This document shows positions 1-4,989 of a stretch of 5,468 bases of DNA, piece after piece; positions within the stretch are counted from its first letter, which is position 1; each line of letters begins with the position of its first letter. Position numbers and translations under genes: made by a program. The notes beneath the pieces are model-generated. The model did no database searches, was not told the DNA's origin, and saw only the letters and a program-made list of their open reading frames with translations. The stretch is from contig JACMKG010000319.1 in assembly GCA_014380255.1 (NCBI GenBank), forward strand, positions 1 through 5,468. Direction: 5' to 3'. Source of the stretch: Prolixibacteraceae bacterium. GTDB lineage: Bacteria; Bacteroidota; Bacteroidia; Bacteroidales; Prolixibacteraceae.

Positions 1-1
1 C

Positions 2-1252
2 ACAGATCGTAACCGAGAACTGGACAGTGACGGCAACCATGCCCCTGACGGGATCGTGGGGCCATACAATGAAAAAGAAGGTAGCTTTTATACCATCAAA
101 GAGATATGGTCGCCTGTACAGTTCGAAAAACGAACCATCAGTCCGGAATTCAATGGATCATTCCGGATTGAAAACCGGTATTTTTATACCAATCTAAGCC
201 AATGCACCTTTAAAGCCGAATGGGTTCATTTTTCTTCTCCCGATGAGAACCTTGCTGAGGAGCTAAAGAGTAGTGAAGATTTAAAGATCGATCTGGCACC
301 TGGTCAAAAAGGTGTCATCCAGCTTCGTTTGCCTGACAACTGGCAGCAATGCGATGCTCTGCGCATTAAAGCAACTGATCCGTACGGACGGCTCTTAAAC
401 ACCTGGAGCTGGCCGGTAAAGTACCCTGAACAAAAAGCCAGTGAATTGTTAACAGAGAAATCAGCAGTTAAACCATCTTTGCAGGAAACTGAAAAAGAGC
501 TTGTCGTAAAAGCGAACGATCTTCAATTCATCTTTAGCAAAACAGACGGAACCATCCAGCAAATCAAAAAAGGCGATCAGCTGATTCCGCTTTCCAATGG
601 ACCTGTATTTGTCAGCGGAGGGAAAAAGGTAGTTCAAACAACCCATCGTTTCGAAGGAAATGCATTAATCATTGAAACACTCTTTGATCGCGGCGATATG
701 CTCAAATGGACCGTTCAGGGAAACGGGCTGCTGGATCTGGATGCCGCTTATGAACCTTCCAATAACTTCCTGTTTGCTGGTATCACATTCGATTATCCTG
801 AACAGAAAGTGGCCGGTATGAAATGGCTGGGTAATGGTCCTTACCGCGTTTATAAAAACCGGATGAAAGGAGTGGAATATGGCTTATGGGAAAAAGCATA
901 CAACAATACAATTACCGGGGAGTCGGGATTTATATACCCTGAATTTAAGGGGTATCATTCAGAAGTTTACTGGGCAAAGATCCTGGGCAAGGATAGCCCT
1001 GATTTCAAGGTATACATACATAGCAAAGATATATTCCTTCGAATGTTAACGCCGGCTGAACCCAAAGCCCCTGCCAAGACAAAGATTGAATATCCCAAAG
1101 GTGATATTTCATTCCTGCATGGCATCAATGCCATTGGTACCAAGTTTTCAGATCCGGGCTCTTCGGGACCGCAATCAATGCCTTACCAGTTCAGTGCGGA
1201 TAAAATTCATGGTAGAAAGATCACAATGAAATTAACTTTTGATTTCAGGTAA
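2..1252 (+). CDS. GH2 beta-galactosidase-like glycoside hydrolase, C-terminal part (5' end outside window)
   Basis: The open frame runs in from the left edge, giving 416 visible residues before TAA at 1250-1252. The GTG at 56 is internal, not the start: the frame is open upstream (TDRNRELDSDG...). Residues about 15-42 (DGIVGPYNEKEGSFYTIKE, then IWSPV) resemble the end of the GH2 TIM barrel, where the last strand leads into the linker of beta-galactosidases. Residues about 43-142 look like an Ig-like beta domain ending in WSWPVKYP. Residues about 165-410 resemble the large C-terminal beta-sandwich (FIFSKTDGTIQQI, later LGNGPYRVYKNRMKG and YNNTITGES). GH2 enzymes hydrolyse beta-linked sugars from glycans; in Bacteroidota they are usually exported, but the signal peptide and catalytic glutamates lie outside the window, so substrate and activity cannot be judged. 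No convincing terminator follows. The same-strand neighbour 1.1 kb downstream is a sigma factor of a receptor locus, so this gene probably closes an earlier unit. Confidence 0.88.
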   Translation, partial: TDRNRELDSDGNHAPDGIVGPYNEKEGSFYTIKEIWSPVQFEKRTISPEFNGSFRIENRYFYTNLSQCTFKAEWVHFSSPDENLAEELKSSEDLKIDLAPGQKGVIQLRLPDNWQQCDALRIKATDPYGRLLNTWSWPVKYPEQKASELLTEKSAVKPSLQETEKELVVKANDLQFIFSKTDGTIQQIKKGDQLIPLSNGPVFVSGGKKVVQTTHRFEGNALIIETLFDRGDMLKWTVQGNGLLDLDAAYEPSNNFLFAGITFDYPEQKVAGMKWLGNGPYRVYKNRMKGVEYGLWEKAYNNTITGESGFIYPEFKGYHSEVYWAKILGKDSPDFKVYIHSKDIFLRMLTPAEPKAPAKTKIEYPKGDISFLHGINAIGTKFSDPGSSGPQSMPYQFSADKIHGRKITMKLTFDFR

Positions 1253-1346
1253 ATTATATGGCAAAAGCTTAAAAATCCAATCCAAATAAGAGGGATCAAT
1301 CCGCACTAATGGAAAGGCATAGGCACAGGGAAAAGTGATCAGTAAT

Positions 1347-1501
1347 TACGGGTGTTTGGAAGATGATATATTAAAGTTTTCAATCATAAACATTTTTTTG
1401 CCACCAATACACCAAAACACCAAACTTCACCAAATGAGCAATTTAAGCTTGGTGAGATTTGGTGCATTGGTGGCAGTTTTTAAATCTTCCGAACGCCCCT
1501 A
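1347..1501. mobile_element. 155-bp MITE-like insertion with terminal inverted repeats and 9-bp target duplication
   Basis: The segment is bordered by the identical 9-mer ATCAGTAAT at 1338-1346 and 1502-1510. Its ends are inverted: TTACGGGTGTTTGGAAGAT (1346-1364) pairs with ATCTTCCGAACGCCCCTAA (1484-1502) at 16 of 19 positions. Removing the segment and one 9-mer joins CAGGGAAAAGTG to ATCAGTAATCGG. The reverse complement of about 3604-3640 has that uninterrupted junction, apart from one base (GTGTTCAG instead of GTGATCAG). There is no coding capacity, so it would have to be mobilised in trans; I cannot assign the transposase family. Confidence 0.7.
1400..1474. repeat. Imperfect hairpin of ACCAA-rich repeats inside the 155-bp insertion
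   Basis: The left arm starts GCCACCAATACACCAAA at 1400. The right arm ends with its near-complement TTTGGTGCATTGGTGGC at 1474. The inner part TTCACCAA (about 1425-1432) pairs with TTGGTGA at 1449-1455. The left arm carries an extra ACACCAA-type unit that would bulge out. T runs stand on both outer sides (1393-1399 and 1477-1481), so as RNA it could act as a bidirectional terminator, but the stem is long and its position inside a mobile element makes a structural role in the element more likely. From memory, similar CCACCAA-type palindromes are frequent in environmental Bacteroidota. Confidence 0.65.
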
Positions 1502-1550
1502 ATCAGTAATCGGTATTCAGTCCTTTATCCGCTTGATTCCTAATATGGAT

Positions 1551-1579
1551 GAATCAGGGAAAGGCCTTTCGCCTGATTC
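1551..1579. repeat. Short palindrome GAATCAGG...CCTGATTC
   Basis: GAATCAGG (1551-1558) and CCTGATTC (1572-1579) flank a perfect palindrome AAAGGCCTTT (1560-1569), so nearly the whole 29 bp is self-complementary. There is no downstream T tract, which argues against an intrinsic terminator. Half of it recurs inverted at 3054-3071, after the sigma gene. Confidence 0.6.
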
Positions 1580-1607
1580 CTTGTAAAAAATAACCGTCTA
1601 TAGCCAC

Positions 1608-1707
1608 AAACTCTATATTAACTCTATGTCAGGGCTATATTGGGGCTATAATTTTGAAAATTTAAATAGCTCCAGCATAGCCCTGACATAGAGTTAATAT
1701 AGAGTTT
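1608..1707. repeat. 42-bp-arm hairpin made of 11-bp repeat units
   Basis: Arms 1608-1649 and 1666-1707 are complementary at 39 of 42 positions; two of the three exceptions would be G-U pairs in RNA. The loop is 16 nt and A+T-rich. Each arm is a run of 11-bp units. The core CTAT occurs at 1613, 1624, 1635 and 1646, and its complement ATAG at 1666, 1677, 1688 and 1699, both with exact 11-bp spacing. Units read AACTCTATATT, AACTCTATGTC, AGGGCTATATT and GGGGCTATAAT. It could act as a transcription roadblock, a protein-binding array on one DNA face, or simply a non-autonomous repeat. Function unknown. Confidence 0.85.
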
Positions 1708-1797
1708 ACGGTTTAGACATTTCATTTCCAATAAAATAAGAGAAGTATGAACCCTTCATCTCCTTTTGCCCTTGATCAAGCGAATTCAATCCTTCAC

Positions 1798-2132
1798 TCC
1801 CGAGAATTCGCATAGGCGTTAACTTCGTTTATATTCATGCCTTGGGGTGTTCTGATGTTTCGAATCCTGGGAAATAAAGCGCTTTTTTTGCCGTAGGCAA
1901 TTCATATCAATAGAAAAAGCAACGATCAATAAAGAGACTCTTTTTCCCGTCAGGGAATTCATATTCATTAAAAGGATTGGCTTTGATTAGAAAATTTAAT
2001 TAACATGTATCCCCTACCGGGGAAGGAAGCCACGTTGTATCATTTTCATTTTTCTATTGATATACATCCCCTACGGGGAAAAGGAAGCGAAATTCAGGCA
2101 CACGAAATTAACGCCCATGCGAGCATTCGGGA
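1798..2132. mobile_element. Palindromic repeat element, left copy (335 bp between terminal repeats)
   Basis: Terminal inverted repeats of 31 bp lie at 1798-1828 (TCCCGAG...GTTAACTTCGT) and 2102-2132 (ACGAAATTAACG...TTCGGGA), 25 of 31 matching. Inside are four small stem-loops: TTGCC-GTA-GGCAA (1888-1900), TTCCC-GTCA-GGGAA (1944-1957), CCCC-TACC-GGGG (2011-2022) and CCCC-TAC-GGGG (2068-2078). Each abuts an A+T motif of the type CTATTGATATnnAT or TTAATnAAyATGnAT. The first two units point left and the last two point right, so the element is a nested inverted repeat. It encodes no recognisable transposase. Similar palindromes are, from memory, a common dispersed repeat type in Bacteroidota, perhaps comparable to REP elements moved by TnpA-REP (Y1) proteins; that link is inference. 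Confidence 0.7.
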
Positions 2133-2402
2133 TCATCCTTCAAACTTTATTCTGCACAATCAAAAGGAATTTGAAACATACCTAATCTTTACAGGTTTTA
2201 CGATTGGTCCGTAATCGGCATCCATACCATTTTACGTAAATTACATACAATGTATAAGTTGTAATTAATTAAAATAGGGAATGTGAAGATCAAGGAAGAA
2301 AATTAAAAAATTCATAGCGCATTCTTTAAATAATGCTTTCAGTTTAGAAGGATTAGTTAATTGTTTTTTCCTACTTTTGAGCTTGAACATATAAACACAT
2401 GC
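2133..2402 (+). promoter_or_regulatory. Leader of the sigma gene with a possible Bacteroidota -7 box
   Basis: This 270-bp A+T-rich spacer has no gene. TACTTTTG at 2372-2379 fits the TAnnTTTG -7 element known from Bacteroides promoters and would start RNA shortly before the ATG at 2403. The matching -33 TTTG is not at the expected distance (the nearest is TTTA at 2343), so the call is weak. A perfect palindrome TTTACGTAAA stands at 2231-2240 and could be an operator, with no further support. Confidence 0.35.
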
Positions 2403-2966
2403 ATGGACGATCGGCAGATTTGGGAGAAGATTGTTGATGGAGATGTTGTGGCATTACGTATTTTGCATGATAAATACTATTATCAACTTTGGTTGTATGC
2501 CAATAAATATACTCAGGATGGACCACTGTCGGAAGAATTGGTCGCTGACTGTTTTATCAAACTTTGGGATCGCCGCAAATACATTTCAATCGAAAAATCG
2601 TTAAAATCCTACCTGTTTTTAATGCTCCGTAATCAAACTGTAAGCCAATTACGAAAAAGCAAACATCAGATTTCGGTGGTCATTCACAGCATTCCTGATA
2701 TTCCTGATGATGCGTGCATCGATAATCTTGATTTTTATGCCGGCCTATACCATGCCATTCAAAAGATTCCGGAACAACGCCGCAAGATACTGGAGTTAGC
2801 TGCCTTCGAATCCCTTACCTACAAAGAAATTGCTGACCGGTTGGATATTTCTGTCAATACGGTAAAAACGCAAATGGGCCGTGCTTACCAGTTTTTAAAA
2901 GAAGAACTTGACCCCAAGAGCTTTTTGTTATTTTCATTGCTTCAGAAGAAAAAAATTTATCAGTAG
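2403..2966 (+). CDS. ECF-type RNA polymerase sigma factor (FecI-like)
   Basis: The product is a 187-residue sigma-70 family factor of the extracytoplasmic-function class, of the FecI-like type expanded in Bacteroidota. Residues about 17-86 form region 2 (LRILHDKYYYQLWLYA through ELVADCFIKLWDRR and SYLFLMLRNQTVSQLRK), which binds core polymerase and the -10 element. Residues about 116-167 form region 4, with the helix-turn-helix YKEIADRLDISVNTVKTQM at 140-158, which reads the -35 element. Region 3 is absent, as usual. I chose ATG 2403 over the TTG at 2361: it gives the normal family start (MDDRQIWEKIVDGD) and length, and the TTG lies upstream of the candidate -7 box. The partner is expected to be the FecR at 3889, but 922 bp of repeat-rich DNA separate them, whereas such pairs are usually adjacent. 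Both regions look intact, so the factor should be functional. Confidence 0.94.
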   Translation: MDDRQIWEKIVDGDVVALRILHDKYYYQLWLYANKYTQDGPLSEELVADCFIKLWDRRKYISIEKSLKSYLFLMLRNQTVSQLRKSKHQISVVIHSIPDIPDDACIDNLDFYAGLYHAIQKIPEQRRKILELAAFESLTYKEIADRLDISVNTVKTQMGRAYQFLKEELDPKSFLLFSLLQKKKIYQ

Positions 2967-3154
2967 TCACTATCCCATCCAACTTACCTATTATCCAGGA
3001 GTCCTATACAAAAAGCAGATACACGAGTAGAACTAAATTTATTAATCCGGAAGACAAGGAATCAGGCGAAAACACTGTGGAGATCTGATCGTTTAATGTA
3101 TAAAAGAGCTCATGGATTGATGGACTGTTTATCTGCTTTGGCGGAAAGGAGTGA
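2967..3154. other. Gene-free spacer after the sigma gene
   Basis: I see no gene and no convincing terminator here. The one recognisable piece is an 18-bp segment at 3054-3071 (ACAAGGAATCAGGCGAAA) that exactly matches, inverted, 1567-1584 in the left spacer. The sequence does not resemble the region just inside the left element copy, so the inverted homology stops near 3150. Confidence 0.5.
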
Positions 3155-3599
3155 TCCCGAATTCTTGCATAGGCGTTAACTTCATATGCCTGAATTCCGC
3201 TTTCGATTCCCCGTAGGGGATGCATATCAATAGAAAAAGAAAAAAAATACAACGTGGCTTCCTTCCCCGGTAGGGGATACATGTTAATTAATTTTTTCCT
3301 GTCAAAGCCAATCCATTTAATGAATATGAATTCCCTGACGGGAAAAAGAGTCTCTTTATTGATCTTTGCTTTTTCTATTGATATGAATTGCCTACGGCAA
3401 AAAATGTGCTTTATTTCCCAGGATTCGAAACATCAAAACGCCCCAAGACATGAATATAAACGAAGTTACCGTTCATGCAAGTACTTGGGAATCCCTGATG
3501 GAAAACACAGAGGTAACGACCTTTGATTTACTGTTTTGGTAATTACCTGATTATCTTAATGTACACAAACAAAGTTAACGCCTATGCGAATTCTCGGGA
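3155..3599. mobile_element. Palindromic repeat element, right copy, inverted relative to the left copy
   Basis: This is the reverse complement of the 1798-2132 element with about 109 bp extra near its right end. By hand count the inner third (about 3151-3293) is about 89% identical and the outer part (about 3303-3468) about 96%. The four stem-loops recur in inverted order: CCCC-GTA-GGGG (3209-3219), CCCC-GGTA-GGGG (3265-3276), TTCCC-TGAC-GGGAA (3331-3344) and TTGCC-TAC-GGCAA (3388-3400). Terminal motifs are at 3155-3185 and 3574-3599. It lies between the sigma gene and fecR and explains half of their unusual separation. Confidence 0.7.
3465..3599. repeat. Two versions of the element's terminal motif, 109 bp apart
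   Basis: A diverged terminal motif at 3465-3490 (GTTACCGTTCATGC then AAGTACTTGGGA) precedes the standard one at 3574-3599 (GTTAACGCCTATGC then GAATTCTCGGGA); 18 of 26 positions agree. The left copy has only one motif here. Either the right copy gained a piece or the left copy lost one by recombination between the two motifs. A perfect palindrome GGTAATTACC at 3538-3547 lies in the extra segment. Confidence 0.5.
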
Positions 3600-3603
3600 G
3601 TGT

Positions 3604-3719
3604 AGGACTGAATACCGATTACTGAACACTTTTCCCTGTCTTAGCCTTTGCCTCCCTGATCACTGATCCCTGTGACTGATTCCTTCTTAGCCTTTGCCTT
3701 CCCAACATTTCGGATTGAT
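3604..3719. repeat. Outer extension of the inverted repeat (right side)
   Basis: AGGACTGAATACCGATTACTGA, split here as AGGACTGAATACC and GATTACTGA (3604-3625), is the exact inverse of 1503-1524. The next stretch, ACTTTTCCCTGT (about 3628-3639), inversely matches ACAGGGAAAAGT at about 1325-1336, and CCTTTGCC/GGAAAGGC-type sequence follows on both sides. CGGATTGAT (3711-3719) inversely matches ATCAATCCG (1295-1303), which may be chance. The local direct repeat TTAGCCTTTGCCTyCC occurs at about 3641 and 3687. The homologous unit therefore reaches beyond the terminal motifs of the element. Confidence 0.55.
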
Positions 3720-3826
3720 TTAAAACAAGCCATTAATAATACTTCCTTCTAAAGGTATATGAAAAAAAAATGCTTCTCACATGTTAGGATCTTACACAAA
3801 TAAAAAAATGCTTTTTGCGAAAAATA

Positions 3827-3870
3827 GTTACGAAAGCTGTCACCCTCCTACTCGATGAATTGCGTCTTTG
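3827..3870 (+). promoter_or_regulatory. Probable ECF-sigma-dependent promoter of fecR
   Basis: CGTC at 3863-3866, in the context TGCGTCTTTG, matches the -10 type known for many ECF sigma factors. GTTACGAAAGCTGTCACCC (3827-3845) lies upstream, and its CACCCT part is 16 bp from the CGTC, a usual ECF spacing. The start codon follows at 3889, leaving a short leader. That the neighbouring sigma factor recognises it is inference from the autoregulated design of such loci. Confidence 0.45.
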
Positions 3871-3888
3871 AAGTATATAATAATTGAA

Positions 3889-4899
3889 ATGAATAAAAAC
3901 GACACACAGTTTTGGGATTTAATGGCTGGTCAATTGCACCATGAGTTAGATTCTGAAGAAAACTCCTTATTAGAAAAAGAACTGGAAGATCATGATAAAC
4001 GCGATCTTTTCCGTAAGAGCCAAAGAATTCAACAGGGTCTTACAGAAATAAAACACTTACAAAAGTCTGATAAGACCGCGTCCTGGAATACCATTGAAAG
4101 GAAAGTGCGATTTAAAGTGATTCCTGGTCTCACACGTGGATTCCTGAAATATGCTGCCATTCTGGTGGTCGCATTTTCATTGGGGATCTATTTTCATTAT
4201 TTGATCAGTAATCAAAATCAGGATATTCAATATGCTGAAGTAGAGGTAATATATGGTCAAACGGGCCATCTGGTATTGTTTGATGGCACTGAAGTGTGGC
4301 TGAATTCAGGTTCAAAGTTTAAATATCCAGATCGGTTTAACAAGGATGAAAGAAGTGTATTTATCGAAGGTGAAGCCTTTTTTAAAGTTGCAAAGAATAA
4401 AGATCTTCCCTTTAAGGTGAAAACCGGGAAACTGGAGGTAGAAGTTCTGGGAACTGAATTTAATGTGACAGCTTACCCGGGGGAATCCTGCCAGTCGATC
4501 GTATTGGTTGAGGGAAAGGTTAAACTCAACAGCATGAATGGAAGCTCGTTGGGCGAGTTGACTCCCGGGCAGAGAGCGGTAATGACACAAGGGAAATCAT
4601 CTGTTCAGATACAAAAGGCTGATCCTTATTTTTATACTAGCTGGAAAGACGGCATTGTCGTGTTCAATGATGAGAAATTGGGAGATATTGCGAAAAAGCT
4701 GGAACGTTGGTATAATGTGGAAATCAAATTTGAACAAGAGAATTTTAAAGACTTCAAATTTACTGGTACCATTTTACGTAACAAACCAATTGATCAGACC
4801 ATTGCAGCCATGGAGATGTTGGCTCCTATCCGGTTTAAGTATTTGGTAAAGACCGATGAGAAGAATATAATTACAATCACTAACAAAACTAATAACTAA
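3889..4899 (+). CDS. FecR-family anti-sigma factor, inner membrane
   Basis: The 336-residue product has the standard Bacteroidota FecR layout. A cytoplasmic N-terminal part (1-85, including FWDLMAGQLHHELDSEE) should hold the sigma factor. One membrane span, FLKYAAILVVAFSLGIYFHY, covers about 85-104. A periplasmic FecR domain at about 118-235 carries VIYGQTGHLVLFDGTEVWLN, FIEGEAFFKVAK, FEVEV-like KLEVEVLGTEFNV, VLVEGKVKL and LTPGQRAVM. A C-terminal DUF4974-type domain (about 256-330, FNDEKLGDIAKKLERWYNV) resembles small secretin/TonB-N folds and probably contacts the receptor's STN domain. I chose ATG 3889; the TTG at 3868 overlaps the predicted promoter. The receptor gene starts 90 bp after the stop, on the same strand, so the two are likely cotranscribed. 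By analogy with FecIRA, the protein senses ligand-bound receptor and frees or activates the sigma factor encoded at 2403-2966. No residue or domain seems lost. Confidence 0.95.
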   Translation: MNKNDTQFWDLMAGQLHHELDSEENSLLEKELEDHDKRDLFRKSQRIQQGLTEIKHLQKSDKTASWNTIERKVRFKVIPGLTRGFLKYAAILVVAFSLGIYFHYLISNQNQDIQYAEVEVIYGQTGHLVLFDGTEVWLNSGSKFKYPDRFNKDERSVFIEGEAFFKVAKNKDLPFKVKTGKLEVEVLGTEFNVTAYPGESCQSIVLVEGKVKLNSMNGSSLGELTPGQRAVMTQGKSSVQIQKADPYFYTSWKDGIVVFNDEKLGDIAKKLERWYNVEIKFEQENFKDFKFTGTILRNKPIDQTIAAMEMLAPIRFKYLVKTDEKNIITITNKTNN

Positions 4900-4915
4900 T
4901 AAATGAATAAAAAAA

Positions 4916-4947
4916 GGCGATGAAATGCTTGAGACCATTCCACCGCC
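4916..4947 (+). other. Small imperfect hairpin between fecR and the receptor gene
   Basis: GGCGATGAAATG (4916-4927) and CATTCCACCGCC (4936-4947) pair at 10 of 12 positions around an 8-nt loop. No T run follows directly, so it is unlikely to be a strong terminator; it could tune expression or RNA stability between the two genes. It may also be chance. Confidence 0.3.
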
Positions 4948-4989
4948 ACTAATAAAAACAATAATTGTTTTCTTAAACTACACAAATTT

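Larger units (their letters stand above)
1525..1782. mobile_element. Candidate second small insertion in the left arm, carrying two palindromes
   Basis: In the right arm (reverse complement), the sequence TATTCAGTCCT is followed at once by ACACTCCCGAG. In the left arm the corresponding pieces lie 270 bp apart. The extra segment is flanked by a near-direct repeat, TATTCAGTCCT (1514-1524) and AATTCAATCCT (1783-1793), 9 of 11 identical. Its ends carry an 8-bp inverted match, CGCTTGAT (1530-1537) and ATCAAGCG (1775-1782). This is what an insertion with target duplication and short terminal repeats would look like, but a deletion in the right arm would give the same comparison. No open frame of note lies in it. 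Confidence 0.4.

Noticed and set aside
461..646. Minus-strand ORF within the GH2 gene; similarly 4312-4590 (-) and 4655-4849 (+) within fecR
   Set aside because: Each lies wholly inside a well-supported gene in another frame and has no protein family features.
1400..1707. Hairpins read as rho-independent terminators of the GH2 gene
   Set aside because: They lie 150-450 bp downstream, have very long stems, and sit in apparent insertions. The 1608-1707 hairpin has no T run after it.
1888..2078. CRISPR array suggested by repeated short stem-loops
   Set aside because: The units differ in sequence, change orientation and are unevenly spaced. There are no uniform repeats with unique spacers and no cas genes in the window.
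2005..2214. Small + strand ORF beginning MYPLPGKEATLY, with a near-identical one on the - strand at 3282-3004
   Set aside because: Both are translations of the same repeat element, and the shared protein sequence simply reflects the shared DNA. Beyond the element the two frames continue into unrelated sequence, and differences between copies do not favour silent positions.
2361..2402. TTG start giving 14 extra residues to the sigma factor, and TTG 3868 giving 7 extra to FecR
   Set aside because: The downstream ATGs give the usual family N-termini. The TTG codons precede or overlap the likely promoter elements.
3254..3526. 90-codon + strand ORF
   Set aside because: It reads through the stem-loops of the right element copy on the other strand from the repeat ORF above. 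It has no recognisable domain or start signal.
3764..3813. Direct repeat AAAAAAATGCTT at 3764-3775 and 3802-3813
   Set aside because: It is mostly an A run with a short tail, expected by chance in A+T-rich leader DNA. No further structure supports it.
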